Counted from the first letter of the stretch, positions 1 to 9,667 are shown. The stretch: DNA of 64,000 nt from Acidipila sp. EB88 (GCF_003858395.1 NZ_QWEV01000005.1:3348001-3412000); one strand, 5' to 3'. Program-made: numbers and translations. Notes: generated by a model not told the origin, from the sequence alone.

Positions 1-2
1 TT

Positions 3-461
3 TCTCGCATCGACAAATCCAAGAAGATCTCGGTGCATACAAATTCCGAGATTGTTCGCTTGGGAGGGGCGCCGTCCCTCAGTCACGTATCGTGGAAGGA
101 TCGAGTCACCGGGGAATCTACTGAGTGCGAGATAGGAGCGGTATTCGTGATGATTGGTGCCGAGCCGAATACCGGTTGGTTATTTGGCAGCGTTCAGCTG
201 GACGACAAGGGGTTCGTAGTAACAGGTGGGGAGCATGGTTTCGAACCTACGCCCTATGCGACTAGCTCGCCTGGCATCTTTGCTGTAGGCGACGTCCGCG
301 CGCACTCTGTGAAACGTATTGCTTCAGCGGTTGGAGAAGGTTCGGTAGTCATCTCAGATGTCCACCGCTATCTGACTAGTTGCCAAGATAGCGCTGATAC
401 CGACCGCGTTTCGGCAGCTACAGTGACGGGGACCCGCACCATAACTGATCCCGCCAGATGA
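3..461 (+). CDS. Thioredoxin reductase-like flavoprotein, 3' part
   Basis: The reading frame is open from the first bases of the window, so the gene starts upstream and only the last ~150 residues are present. The segment has the NAD-domain to FAD-domain return of thioredoxin-reductase-like pyridine nucleotide oxidoreductases: a VMIGAEPNT stretch followed by GIFAVGDVR, the motif that contacts the FAD pyrophosphate, then an SAVGEGSVV helix. Such enzymes pass electrons from NAD(P)H through FAD to a disulfide; the redox CxxC would lie upstream of the window. A thioredoxin gene 0.8 kb away on the other strand fits a redox pairing, but they are not in one operon. It could also be a fusion with an upstream regulatory domain, as seen in some relatives. 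Confidence 0.8.
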   Translation, partial: SRIDKSKKISVHTNSEIVRLGGAPSLSHVSWKDRVTGESTECEIGAVFVMIGAEPNTGWLFGSVQLDDKGFVVTGGEHGFEPTPYATSSPGIFAVGDVRAHSVKRIASAVGEGSVVISDVHRYLTSCQDSADTDRVSAATVTGTRTITDPAR

Positions 462-506
462 AAGGCACTCGTGATAACGCCCTGCGAAGCCAAACATTAA
501 GCAAGA

Positions 507-1025
507 TTAGGTGCGCACAGAGTCGCAGAAAAGAGAGTTCCAAATTCCTTCGAGCTGAAGGAGACGCTCTTTGGCCCTTAGACCACCAGCAAACCCAGTC
601 AACTTTCCAGAAGCTCCAATGACACGGTGGCAAGGAACTAAGATAGCGATGGGGTTCCGGCCATTTGCGGCTCCCACCGCACGTGTGGCTCTCGTATTGC
701 CGAGTTGCTCGGCGAGCTGTCCGTAAGTTCTCGTTTCACCAAAAGGAATTGCGAGCAGCCTCTTCCACACCTGCTTCTGGAAAGGAGTACCGCGCATATC
801 TAGCGGGACAGTAAACACGTCGCGGGTACCTGAGAAATATTCTTCAAGCTCTTTTTCCGCCTGACGAAGGATCGGCTGGGTCGGAGTTTCTCTTAGGTTG
901 GTCAAGACGACTCGTCCGGGCCGTTCCTGCTCCCATAAAACTGCTACCAGTCCTTCGTCGCTTGCCACGAGTTTTAAGTTCCCGATCGGCGAGGCTGTCC
1001 ACTTGTAACTAAGGGTTTGATTCAT
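507..1025 (-). CDS. ogt: Methylated-DNA--protein-cysteine methyltransferase
   Basis: This 172-residue suicide DNA-repair protein takes the methyl group from O6-methylguanine onto its own cysteine. The active-site motif PCHRVIG is present, with the acceptor Cys at residue 132. The preceding helix-turn-helix stretch (TYGQLAEQLGN and RAVGAANGRNP, residues 100-125) is the conserved DNA-binding part with the Arg finger. Length is normal for the single-domain Ogt type without an Ada regulatory domain. The C-terminal tail after about residue 160 is a little longer than usual. It is transcribed alone, convergent with the upstream flavoprotein fragment. The start is the ATG at 1025, with a weak GTGAG ribosome-binding site. 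Confidence 0.92.
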   Translation of the reverse strand: MNQTLSYKWTASPIGNLKLVASDEGLVAVLWEQERPGRVVLTNLRETPTQPILRQAEKELEEYFSGTRDVFTVPLDMRGTPFQKQVWKRLLAIPFGETRTYGQLAEQLGNTRATRAVGAANGRNPIAILVPCHRVIGASGKLTGFAGGLRAKERLLQLEGIWNSLFCDSVRT

Positions 1026-1218
1026 ATGTATCTCACTTCGAGTCTGAACCGCGATGGATGTTTGGCGAAACTCCTCAATCGTTCGACACTGATTAGGTAC
1101 GCGACCGCAATGAATCAGCAGCCGCCTAAGAAACTTGGGAGAATAGTAATGAACAACCAGCCTTTGTTGGAGGCGCTCTAGAAGATGTGGCCGCGCAAAG
1201 GCCGTCCGTTCGCGCCTA

Positions 1219-1262
1219 GCGTTATCCCGCTCGGCACTCTGAAGTGCCGAGCGGGATAACGC
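1219..1262 (-). terminator. 20-bp perfect hairpin downstream of trxA
   Basis: Arms 1219-1238 and 1243-1262 are perfectly complementary over 20 bp around a four-base loop. The hairpin lies 35 bp past the trxA stop on the - strand, a natural place for transcription termination. No T-run follows in either direction, so it is not a textbook intrinsic terminator. It could also protect the mRNA 3' end or be a repetitive palindromic unit. Confidence 0.55.
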
Positions 1263-1296
1263 AGTGCTCGCTGCCGCTATGACGTTAGCTTTGGCG

Positions 1297-1623
1297 CTAG
1301 ACTAAAATCCGATTTACCGTTTGATCAATCGTGCTTTTCGGCACATTTCCAACGATATGTTCGGCCAACTTGCCCTCCTTAAAAATAAGGAGAGCAGGGA
1401 TTCCTCGGATCCCGTACTGAGCCGGCGTTAGGTTGTTCTGATCCACGTTCATCTTCATTACCTTCAGTTTGCCCTGGTAGGTGGCGGCTATCTCCTCGAC
1501 AATCGGAGCTACCGCGCGACATGGACCACACCACGATGCCCAAAAATCAACCAGCACCGGTTCTTGCGATGCCAAAACCTCGCTTGCAAATGTGGCATCT
1601 CTGACTTCTGCGATATTGGCCAT
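1297..1623 (-). CDS. trxA: Thioredoxin
   Basis: This cytoplasmic dithiol-disulfide oxidoreductase has 108 residues, the standard single-domain length. The WCGPC active site is at residues 31-35 within VDFWASWCGPC, followed by the conserved GIRGIPAL segment carrying the cis-proline loop. It keeps ribonucleotide reductase, methionine sulfoxide reductases and peroxidases reduced. The ATG at 1623 is preceded by GAGAGGAG, a good ribosome-binding site. It is monocistronic and followed by a strong hairpin at 1219-1262. Confidence 0.95.
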   Translation of the reverse strand: MANIAEVRDATFASEVLASQEPVLVDFWASWCGPCRAVAPIVEEIAATYQGKLKVMKMNVDQNNLTPAQYGIRGIPALLIFKEGKLAEHIVGNVPKSTIDQTVNRILV

Positions 1624-1915
1624 ATTTCTCCTCTCACCTTAGTTGAACTTGTCTTGCGTTTCCTGAATGGAACTATGCTGAGACCACTCCATAGCTACGC
1701 TATGGGAATGAGCGGCCTCGACTCAGCAGCGTCATCGTGTCACAGCAAGCGAGACCACTGTCACGGCAACCGAATATCGACAATCGCTGAGTTCTAGATG
1801 AAGCGGTACGTGAGTCGGATTGACAAAAAAAGGGCAGATCCGGCCAGGCTTGAGTGACGCTTCGGAGTTGGCAAGTGTCACAAAACCTTTATTCTTTGCC
1901 AAGGTATGATGAAGC

Positions 1916-2911
1916 ATGCCAACCCGCACTCGCGTTATTGCATTCTTGGTTGCTCCTCCGTTCGAGATGCTAAATCTCACCGGACCAATGTCGGTGTTCT
2001 CCAAGGCGAGGCTTGACGGGAAGGAGTATTACACGATCAAACTTCTATCTACCGTGCGTTCCTCTGAAGCACAAAGTACGTCGGGGTTTCGGCTGAGTCC
2101 CGTCACTTACTTTGCTGATCATAGCGGCCCCATTGATACCCTAATCGCGGTAGGAGGCGAAGGGTCAATGGTCGCTCCCGAATCGGAGGTCTTGCTGTGG
2201 CTGAGAAGGCGCTTCAACCATGTCAACCGCATCGCGTCGGTCTGCACTGGAGCTTTTCTCTTGGCGGAAGCCGGGGTCTTGGATGGAAAGCGCGTGACTA
2301 CGCATTGGCAACACGTTGACGAGTTGGTTGCGCGCCACAAGCATTTGAGAGTTGATCGGGAGCCCATCTTCATTCGTGATGGGAAAGTCTATACAACAGC
2401 CGGCACCAGTGCGGGAATCGATCTTGCATTGGCGGTGCTCGAGGAAGACCTCGGACATTCTGTCGCCGCGGGTATAGCTCGTGAGATGGTCTTATTTCTA
2501 CGCCGTCCTGGGAATCAGGCTCAGTACAGTTCTTTGCTCGCACAGCAGGCGGATGTGAGTGGAACTCCCATGCGCGAGCTCCCGTCCTGGGTAACTTCCC
2601 GTCTGGAGAAGAAGTTGGATGTTCATGAACTAGCCAAAGTGGTAGCTTTAACGCCCCGAACGTTCGCCCGACAATTCGAGCATTATTTCCGTACCACTCC
2701 CGCCCGATGGGTACAATCCGTGCGGGTCGAAGCCGCCCGACAACACATTGAGGCGGGTGAGCTTCCTTTTAAAAAAATCGCACAAATCACCGGATTCCGC
2801 GATGAGCAATCGTTGCGACGCGCCTTCCTACAACAGCTATCGTTGACTCCAAAAGAGTATAGGGAGCGATTCAGTGCGTCCACACCATCCGCACCTTCAG
2901 TCGCCGTCTAG
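1916..2911 (+). CDS. GlxA-type AraC regulator, paralogue 1
   Basis: This 331-residue transcription factor joins an N-terminal DJ-1/PfpI (class I amidotransferase-like) domain, residues ~5-185, to a C-terminal AraC double helix-turn-helix, ~215-325. The nucleophile-elbow cysteine of the DJ-1 fold is kept (SVCTGAFLL, Cys110), followed by a conserved KRVTTHW. The AraC part shows PRTFARQFEHYF, PARWVQSVRVEAAR and the second-helix signature GFRDEQSLRRAF. Family members sense small ligands or metabolites and activate nearby catabolic or stress genes. It is the first of three paralogues within 10.5 kb (see 3853-4923 and 11370-12392). No operon partner is adjacent, so the target is unknown. Confidence 0.9.
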   Translation: MPTRTRVIAFLVAPPFEMLNLTGPMSVFSKARLDGKEYYTIKLLSTVRSSEAQSTSGFRLSPVTYFADHSGPIDTLIAVGGEGSMVAPESEVLLWLRRRFNHVNRIASVCTGAFLLAEAGVLDGKRVTTHWQHVDELVARHKHLRVDREPIFIRDGKVYTTAGTSAGIDLALAVLEEDLGHSVAAGIAREMVLFLRRPGNQAQYSSLLAQQADVSGTPMRELPSWVTSRLEKKLDVHELAKVVALTPRTFARQFEHYFRTTPARWVQSVRVEAARQHIEAGELPFKKIAQITGFRDEQSLRRAFLQQLSLTPKEYRERFSASTPSAPSVAV

Positions 2912-3289
2912 GGGGAAGCCACCGATAATTCCCCAAGTCTGAAAGACATGCTCGAAGCGAAGCATGCCGACGCGTGTTTGTCGAAAGGCAAGACCTTCGC
3001 GCTGCATTATTCTCCGTTGCGCGCGCGCCGTCTCTAGAAAGCTTGATCCCTTCTCCGGCACCGACAGCCCGATGCGATGGTAGGTGATCAAAAAGAACCG
3101 TTCGCAAGATGCGAGCTACGGGGCGGTGATGGTGAGGGTAGCGGCCGCAGCTGCCACCGCCCGGAATGTGCTGTCCTTCCCTAGTAGGATCGAGGATTAT
3201 CCTAGCAAGGCTACATCGTGAGGCTCATTATCAAAGGGAGACGTTGCTCTTTGTTTCTGTCCTATGAGTGATCGTATCCGGGAGAAGCT
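2912..3289 (+). other. Intergenic, no supported gene
   Basis: About 380 bp without a convincing gene. A 64-codon frame on the - strand (2897-3091) reads fairly naturally but overlaps the end of the regulator gene, and I recognise nothing in it. The region may hold gene debris, like the adjacent broken DUF1330 gene. Confidence 0.4.
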
Positions 3290-3590
3290 ATGTCGGCTTA
3301 TTTGTTTAAGTCGGCCAAAAAGTAACCCACGAGACAAACTCGGAACGTATTGGGAAAGATTCCGGCCACCGCAGAGGGTTACGGGATCACATATCGTTCC
3401 GCTTACATGCCTCTCATTCAACTTGAAGGCTGCCCGATACTCGGTGGCGTCCTTGCAGAGTTCGAGAACATCGAACGTGCGCTTGCTTGGTACGACAGCT
3501 ACGCGTGTACCAGAGCCCACCAGCTGCGGCTGGGAGGCTCACGAGGGACTATTTTCCTCGTGGAGCAATGCGCAGTTCGCCGGAACAACG
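3290..3590 (+). pseudogene. DUF1330-family gene, frameshifted
   Basis: An ATG at 3290 with a GGAGAAG ribosome-binding site opens with MSAYLFKSAKK, typical of DUF1330 proteins, but meets a stop after 11 codons. Family similarity resumes in another frame from about 3350. There the pattern ILGGVLAEFENIERALAWYDS and a following HQLRLGGSRGTIFLVEQ match the core of these ~95-residue ferredoxin-like proteins. At least one frameshift is therefore needed, and the C-terminus runs into unrelated sequence. The family is of unknown function, often next to AraC or GlxA regulators. Here it sits just upstream of the second GlxA paralogue and may have been its former target. Confidence 0.6.
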
Positions 3591-3852
3591 TCTTAAGTGA
3601 GCAGAGCAGTCGGATGTCAATGGGGGTAGTCTCGGCTCGGAGTGAATGCCCCCGCAGAGCTGAATTTCGTCAATTGCCTCGAATGGGTGACCTTACGATT
3701 CGTCTCGGCTGTGTTGCGGGCACTCTGGTTGGCTCGATCAACCTGCCCGAACACGCTTGTGTGAGCAAGGGGCTCAGCGTATCTGTAAACTCGCCGGGTG
3801 GCAGAAATATGCAATGCGGTGCGCAATCTGCCAATTATGAGATACTTTTGAC

Positions 3853-4923
3853 ATGCCGGGGCGCCAACATCCCGTAGTTGCTTTCCTCGTTGCATCTCCA
3901 TTCGAGATCCTCGATTTGACAGGCCCTTCGTCTGTCTTTGAGCGTGCCATGGTCGGCGGAGAGCGCCACTACTCGATCAAGATCCTCTCAACCGGGTTGA
4001 CCGGAACGGTCGAAACTGCAGGCGGAATGGCCATCGGTAATGCTGCCAGATTCTCTGAGCACGCTGGACCGATCGATACCCTCATCGCGATTGGAGGCGA
4101 TGGCGCTGTCGCTCCTCAGCCACCCGAGGTGTATCAATGGCTTCGAGAGCGTGCCCCTTACATTCGGCGGATTACATCCATATGCACTGGTGCATTTATC
4201 CTTGCGGGTGCAGGCCTACTGAATGGTCGTCGCGTCGCTACGCATTGGTTGTGGTGTGATCTTCTGCAATCGCGCTACAAGCATTTGAAGGTAGACCGTG
4301 ACCCAATCTTCATCAAAGAGGGAAAATTCTACACCACGGCAGGCGTGACTGCAGGTATAGATCTCTCTCTGGCGTTGGTCGAAGAGGACTTGGGCCACGC
4401 TACGGCAGCGTCGATCGCACGCATTCTGGTGCTTTTCTTGCGGCGTCCAGGCGGCCAGTCCCAATACAGTAGTTTGCTCGCGCAACAAGAGGACATCGAC
4501 AATGAAAGAATGCGCGATCTTCCGGCTTGGGCCAAGGCTCATCTTCATCAGAAACTCGATGTAGCGCAGCTTGCGAAAGCTGCCGCCATGGGCTTGCGGA
4601 CGTTCATGCGCCAGTTCAAAGCCCAATTCGACATGACACCGGCACGCTGGATTCAGTCGATTCGTGTGGAAGCTGCTATGCAACATCTTGAAGACCGGAC
4701 GTTATCCATCGGGAAGATAGCGCGCCTTACGGGGTTCCGCGATGAACAGGCATTGCGCCGAGCATTTGTTCAGCAAATTGGAGTGACGCCCAAACAATAC
4801 CGGGAACGCTTCGGGGAGTTGGATGGTAGCCACGACGCGGCGTCGGAGCCCGCGGACCAGCTTTCGACAGGTGTGCTTGAGGACTCAGTTCCTCAAGCCT
4901 CCCTCTCGCCTACCGTGCTCTAG
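3853..4923 (+). CDS. GlxA-type AraC regulator, paralogue 2
   Basis: This 356-residue paralogue of the regulator at 1916-2911 has the same order: DJ-1/PfpI domain (~8-190) then AraC DNA-binding domain (~220-330). Cys111 in SICTGAFIL preserves the nucleophile elbow. The AraC half has RTFMRQFKAQF, ARWIQSIRVEAAM and GFRDEQALRRAF. A ~30-residue tail after the helix-turn-helix is low complexity and not shared with the others. It starts at ATG 3853 with no strong ribosome-binding site. The upstream 260 bp follow the broken DUF1330 gene and presumably hold the promoter. The ligand is unknown; similarity to paralogue 1 suggests tandem duplication and divergence. Confidence 0.9.
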   Translation: MPGRQHPVVAFLVASPFEILDLTGPSSVFERAMVGGERHYSIKILSTGLTGTVETAGGMAIGNAARFSEHAGPIDTLIAIGGDGAVAPQPPEVYQWLRERAPYIRRITSICTGAFILAGAGLLNGRRVATHWLWCDLLQSRYKHLKVDRDPIFIKEGKFYTTAGVTAGIDLSLALVEEDLGHATAASIARILVLFLRRPGGQSQYSSLLAQQEDIDNERMRDLPAWAKAHLHQKLDVAQLAKAAAMGLRTFMRQFKAQFDMTPARWIQSIRVEAAMQHLEDRTLSIGKIARLTGFRDEQALRRAFVQQIGVTPKQYRERFGELDGSHDAASEPADQLSTGVLEDSVPQASLSPTVL

Positions 4924-5776
4924 GCCGAGACTGGTTAAACGTTCTGCGAGTTGAAGCCTGTCGCAACACCGGCATTGATCACTTTATCGAGAATTTTGAC
5001 CCAAAGGTCGTCTCCTGATGCGCGTGTTCTTAGTTGCGCCGACGGGATCCTGGTACTTGACTCGGACTTGGACTTGATTGAATCCAGTCGTGTGATCTAA
5101 TTACCATCCTCCCTCTTTCAGTCGCTTCTGCGTCTTCCGCTACCACCTCAGCGGGACGTTCCGTGCACCGTTAGACTCGTACTAGTTGTATTTACCGCCT
5201 GCTTGCCAACTCTATTATCCGATGCTGATTGTGCTGTGGGCGTGGGATCTTCAACGGGGGAGAGCAGTAAGCCCTCTCTGCCGTTACCGCGCAGATGACA
5301 CTCACAAGTCCAGAGCGAGTGCTAGAGCCCCGTGCTTAAGGCGCTCGTTCTTACATCGCCATGGTGCGGGAGAACAGAACACTGCCTCGGTTCTGCTTGG
5401 TCACGTCGTGGTGGCCGATACCATCAGCCAATTTCACTTCGTTTGATTTCGCGGAATGATGGCATGAGAAGGCGACGTGAGAATGCCGCCCGTTGTAGAT
5501 GAGCCGATCCGCCAGACTTCGCGTAACGGCGCGGGGAGGGAGGTCGATGAGTACTCCTGCGTTTGCAGCGACGAGCAGGCTACGCGTCTGCAGTAGGAGA
5601 AGGATAGCCACTTGCCCGGCATGGCCCGGTCTCTCGAACGCCGACTGCTCGGATTCAACCTACCGCGCTGTCGTAATGCTGGATCCTCGACTTCGAGGTG
5701 GTTCTGGAGACAGGACCCAGCACTGAACCAGTCCATGCTGATGGCATGAAGAGCTGTTTCTACGGAGGCAACACCT
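4924..5776 (+). other. 850-bp stretch without a supported gene
   Basis: Several short frames exist on both strands, but none has a recognisable motif, sensible composition or ribosome-binding site. The last 40 bp contain a GGAGG that serves the sigma factor at 5777. This may be decayed coding sequence; I cannot identify a parent. Confidence 0.4.
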
Positions 5777-6406
5777 ATGCAGCGGGACATTGACCAGTTG
5801 GTTATGGAAGCGCGTGCAGGCAAGGCAGACGCGTTCGCAGAGCTCATGGCACGTTATCACGGAATGGTGCGGCGGACTGCCTTCTCAATCCTGAATAACG
5901 CGGATGATGCCGACGACATCGTTCAAGAGGTATCGCTCAAAGTGTTCTGCAAACTCCACACATTCCAATCACAAGCTGCCTTTTCGACCTGGTTGACACG
6001 CATAGCGATCAATACAAGCCTGCTGCATCTACGTAAATCGAAACGTTCGAAGCTTTCATCGCTAGATGGCCCTTGGGATGAAGAGGACTTATGTCCACGC
6101 GAGGTGTCGGACCCTGCGCCCGGACCCGAGCAGCAATACATTTCCAACGAAGCTCGAAAGTGGCTGTATGAAGGAATTGGGAGACTTCCTTCTTCGATGC
6201 GCGATGTTTTGATGGACAGGGTGTACGGAGATCTATCAATGGACGAAACTGCTCGACGAAATGGTGTGAGTGTCGCCGTTACCAAGTCAAGGACGTTGCG
6301 TGCTCGGGCGATGCTCACCGAAAGGTTGCGCAAACGAGGCATGGGCGGTATGCGCTCTTTGGCGCGTGACCATCCGAAAACGGTCTCTCGGTTAGGGGCC
6401 GGTTAG
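5777..6406 (+). CDS. ECF RNA polymerase sigma factor
   Basis: A 209-residue extracytoplasmic-function sigma factor. Region 2 spans ~10-85, with the core-binding and -10 melting segment DDADDIVQEVSLKVF and the FSTWLTRIAIN helix. Region 4 spans ~135-190, with LPSSMRDVLMDRVYGDLSMDE and a recognition helix in VSVAVTKSRTLRARAML. GGAGG lies eight bases before the ATG. No anti-sigma gene is next to it; the neighbouring gene converges from the other strand. Control is therefore not evident from context. The C-terminal 25 residues are basic and extend past region 4. Confidence 0.9.
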   Translation: MQRDIDQLVMEARAGKADAFAELMARYHGMVRRTAFSILNNADDADDIVQEVSLKVFCKLHTFQSQAAFSTWLTRIAINTSLLHLRKSKRSKLSSLDGPWDEEDLCPREVSDPAPGPEQQYISNEARKWLYEGIGRLPSSMRDVLMDRVYGDLSMDETARRNGVSVAVTKSRTLRARAMLTERLRKRGMGGMRSLARDHPKTVSRLGAG

Positions 6407-6456
6407 CCCGAAGATCTGTACTCCAAGGAGGAGCGACGAGGGGCGCAGTAAAGAAC

Positions 6457-9400
6457 TCAGACGCGGCCCACTTCACTAGAGTCATCAGCGGAGTTGCCCA
6501 ATGGCCAACGAGATGGGTGCCATCCGAAGAAGGACATCACACGCACAAGGGGGCCGGCCGGCTCATGCCGGAACGCAGTATCTCCTGAAATGACAAGGCT
6601 GATCTCTGTCCCGCCCTTGCGCGGACTAGAAATAGAGACATTCCCTCCAATGCGTGCCGCTCGTTCTTTCATCCCCTGAAGACCGAAGTGACCGCGTCTT
6701 CCATTTTCCGCGATATTTGCGGAAATGCCCTTTCCGTTGTCGCGAACTACGACGCCTAGTGTCGTGCCGTATCGAATCTCAAGCGCCACTTCCGTAGCGC
6801 CGGCGTGTCTGCAGGTATTAGTTATAGCCTCTCGAACAATCGAGCGAATTTCTTCTCGGATAGCCGAATGAAGTGGCCGTGGATCGCCTAACACGGTGAA
6901 AGCCGCAGAGATTGTGTGGCCTTCACATGCTTCTTGTAGTTGTTTGTGGAGGCTGTCTGCGAGTTCGCCATAATCGAGGGTGGATGCCCTTAGCGCAAAC
7001 ACAGCCGACCGTCCCTCCGTGGTTGCGCGGCCAAGCCATGACGAGAGATGTTCGAGTGCTGTGCGCATTCGGATCTCGTCAGCTCCGGGCATGAGGGCTC
7101 GATCCGCAATCATCTTGCTGCTTTGGACCGTTTGCAAAACGGTATCGTGAAGTTCACGCGCCACACGGGTGCGCTCATTCAAGCGTTCATCAAACCTTGC
7201 TTTCATCGCAGCAGCAATGTAGTTGACGCGAAGGCGATAGGCGACCCAAGCTATGAGGATCGTAAGAACAAGAATGGCGGCCTTAAACCAACCTGTTTGA
7301 TACCAGGCTGGCTTGACCTCGAATGCCAAGCTGTCGCCAATTTCGTTCCAAACCCCATCGTTATTGGAGGCGATCACCCGAAACCGATACTGACCAGGCT
7401 TCAAGTGAGTATAGAATGCCGAGCGACGCGTCCCGGGATCCTGCCAACTCGACTGCTGTCCTTCGAGCATGTACTTGAAAGTTACCTTCTGCGGAACACT
7501 GAGACTTAAGGCGGTGTAGCGAAGCTCGACATCGCTGACTTGCGGACCGATCACGAGGTTGGCCGTTGGTTGGAATTCCTGATGGTTCGCGATCAGAGCT
7601 TCGATGTGAACAGGGGGTGGCAGCGAGTTGTAGTTCAAGTGGTCCGGATTAACGACCTCAACGCCGCTCTCACTGCCAATCCAAAGGTGACCGTCCGAGG
7701 CGAGGGTCATCTGAGGGTAGAAGAGCGATCGAGAGAGTCTTGCTCCATCAAACGTGTCGATAAGACGAAAAGCGATCCTCGTATTGGTGTCCGCCCACCA
7801 GTGGTTTATTGCGGCAAGGTCGATCTCAACTAGACCACAGGAAGTTCGCATCCATAAAGACTGTCGTTGAGAGAGGACGAGACCGCTGACGTCTTGGCAT
7901 GGCAGTCCGGCTGCCGAAGCCAGCAACCGGACTGTGCGGTTCTTCACTACCCAAATGCCCGAGTAGCTGCTGCGAAATACCGTGCCGTCGGCGGAAACGA
8001 GAAGATCATCTTGGGCGGAAAACTTCTCAGGGCCCTGGTACGCAGGTGTTCCATCGAACGGGATCCAGTCAAGTTTGCCGTTCACATAGTGCGCTAATGA
8101 GGTTGAGCCAGTGATCCAAGCCCCCTCCTTGTGATCGGAGGCTACTCGGAGAAACATCCTGTTGTCTCCTATGGCATCGATCACTTCGTCATTCTGAACG
8201 TGAAGAAGTTGTCGAGGTAGCGATCTGTTGTAAACGACTGCCCAAACGCTGCCGTCCTGCGCCAGCGCGAGGCTAAACACTTGCCCGGTTGGGTCGCCAT
8301 TGGGACGTTTTACCACCTTGAGCCGGTTGTGATCGAGAATGACCAATTCGCTACCAACACCCATCCAGTAGCGACCGCCCTGATCCTCTAACATTCCCTG
8401 TATGTTTCCCTTGGGCATTTCAGCGGGCAGCGCGAGCGCTGAGACTTTTCCATCGCGAAGGACACTAACGGTATCGTCTATGCCGACAAGAACATTGCCA
8501 TTTCGGGTGGCCAAAATCGATCGTACGTAGCTCGCTGGAAGCCCTTGATCCGTCGACCACGAGATTGCTTTGTGGTCGCGGAGGCAGTCGAGGCCACCAT
8601 CGGTCGCTACCCAAACATTACCTTCTCGATCCTCACGAATGTCACGAACAGAGTTCCCAGAAAGCCCCAGGTTCCGGGTCATGTGGGACACAGTCCCGTT
8701 GTACACCTTATAAAGCCCGTCTCCACGTGTGCCGATCCAGAAGGAACCCTTGGAGTCGGAGTAGAGGGTCTGGACCTTTAGATCTCTAGTGTCCAAAGCT
8801 GGCAAAGAGAACAAGGTCTGTTCGTCTCCCACTAAGCGTTGCAAGCCTAAGGTTGGACCCGCCGTGTCAAAGCCGACGATGAGCGAGCCATCGTGCTGAC
8901 GCTCCACGGAAGAGAGGCCTGCCGATCCCACTGGCAAACCGACGAAAGTGTGCGAAGAGACGAGCCCCTTCAATGGGCTCCAAACGATTAGTGTGCCAGA
9001 CGATCCCAGGGTGAAGGTCCCATCCGGATTTGCGATGAGCCTCTGGCCGACCATGAGTGGAATTCCGTCTCTCTTTCCAAAGCATTTTGCCTGCGTTCCA
9101 GACACACGGCAGAGAGACGCATCAGGACGTCGAGATACCGTAAACCAGATTTGCTGGTTTCGGTCCTCGTCGATCTGGTTTACGTAAAGGGGTTTTGGGG
9201 AGGAGACAACGCTGAGTACTCCATTTTTCCAGGAGGCCAGATTTGTTGGGGTGCCGATCCACAACGTGCCATCATGAGCCGTATAAAGCGCGTTGATCTG
9301 ATGGCCCGCGATTGCTCCCCAGCCCGGCGGTGTCCATTGTTGAAAGTGGATGCCGTCGAAACGCAGCAAGCCGGTTTCTGTTCCGATCCAAATATACCCG

Positions 9401-9606
9401 TCGCTGCCCTGAGCCAGCGCGAGCGGCGCAGAATTGAGAAGACCGTCTTCAAGCCTCCAGGTCGTACGACCGTATTGTGCAATTGAGGTTCGCGGGTCGA
9501 CGGCAACGGCGAGCTTTGTAAACGCCAGTAATGGTAGGAGAGCGAGAACGAACCTGGTCAGTCCTCTGATCTGTGTCAACCACGAGTTTTGCAGGCTGGC
9601 GTTCAT
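6457..9606 (-). CDS. Reg_prop/Y_Y_Y sensor histidine kinase
   Basis: A 1049-residue membrane sensor kinase. Order: signal or membrane segment (~15-35); two seven-bladed periplasmic beta-propellers built of Reg_prop repeats (GYIWIGTETGLLRF, GTLWIGTPTNL, GSFWIGTRGDGLYK, NVWVATDGGL), ~40-690; a Y_Y_Y Ig-like domain (~700-762); one transmembrane helix (~770-790); a HisKA_3 dimerisation domain with phospho-acceptor His820 in RELHDTVLQT; and a HATPase_c domain (~905-1010) with NTCRHAG, RDNGKGI near 956 and GLQGMKERA. The output is of NarX type and lacks the receiver and AraC fusion of Bacteroides hybrids. It is probably co-directional with the regulator at 9668-10372, and a NarL regulator lies divergently. 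Ligands for this class are often sugars or xenobiotics; here unknown. Confidence 0.93.
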   Translation of the reverse strand: MNASLQNSWLTQIRGLTRFVLALLPLLAFTKLAVAVDPRTSIAQYGRTTWRLEDGLLNSAPLALAQGSDGYIWIGTETGLLRFDGIHFQQWTPPGWGAIAGHQINALYTAHDGTLWIGTPTNLASWKNGVLSVVSSPKPLYVNQIDEDRNQQIWFTVSRRPDASLCRVSGTQAKCFGKRDGIPLMVGQRLIANPDGTFTLGSSGTLIVWSPLKGLVSSHTFVGLPVGSAGLSSVERQHDGSLIVGFDTAGPTLGLQRLVGDEQTLFSLPALDTRDLKVQTLYSDSKGSFWIGTRGDGLYKVYNGTVSHMTRNLGLSGNSVRDIREDREGNVWVATDGGLDCLRDHKAISWSTDQGLPASYVRSILATRNGNVLVGIDDTVSVLRDGKVSALALPAEMPKGNIQGMLEDQGGRYWMGVGSELVILDHNRLKVVKRPNGDPTGQVFSLALAQDGSVWAVVYNRSLPRQLLHVQNDEVIDAIGDNRMFLRVASDHKEGAWITGSTSLAHYVNGKLDWIPFDGTPAYQGPEKFSAQDDLLVSADGTVFRSSYSGIWVVKNRTVRLLASAAGLPCQDVSGLVLSQRQSLWMRTSCGLVEIDLAAINHWWADTNTRIAFRLIDTFDGARLSRSLFYPQMTLASDGHLWIGSESGVEVVNPDHLNYNSLPPPVHIEALIANHQEFQPTANLVIGPQVSDVELRYTALSLSVPQKVTFKYMLEGQQSSWQDPGTRRSAFYTHLKPGQYRFRVIASNNDGVWNEIGDSLAFEVKPAWYQTGWFKAAILVLTILIAWVAYRLRVNYIAAAMKARFDERLNERTRVARELHDTVLQTVQSSKMIADRALMPGADEIRMRTALEHLSSWLGRATTEGRSAVFALRASTLDYGELADSLHKQLQEACEGHTISAAFTVLGDPRPLHSAIREEIRSIVREAITNTCRHAGATEVALEIRYGTTLGVVVRDNGKGISANIAENGRRGHFGLQGMKERAARIGGNVSISSPRKGGTEISLVISGDTAFRHEPAGPLVRVMSFFGWHPSRWPLGNSADDSSEVGRV

Positions 9607-9667
9607 TGCGGGCAGCTTTCAGTCTAGCGGGAGCTGACTTTCATGAAAATGCATTTGCCGTAGAACT

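Noticed and set aside
4216-4686. 156-codon - strand frame inside GlxA paralogue 2
   Set aside because: Antisense to a well-supported regulator; similar shadows occur at the same place in paralogues 1 and 3, as expected from shared codons.
5434-5847. 137-codon - strand frame before the first sigma factor
   Set aside because: Overlaps the sigma-factor start and its ribosome-binding site; composition Ser/Arg-rich with no motif.
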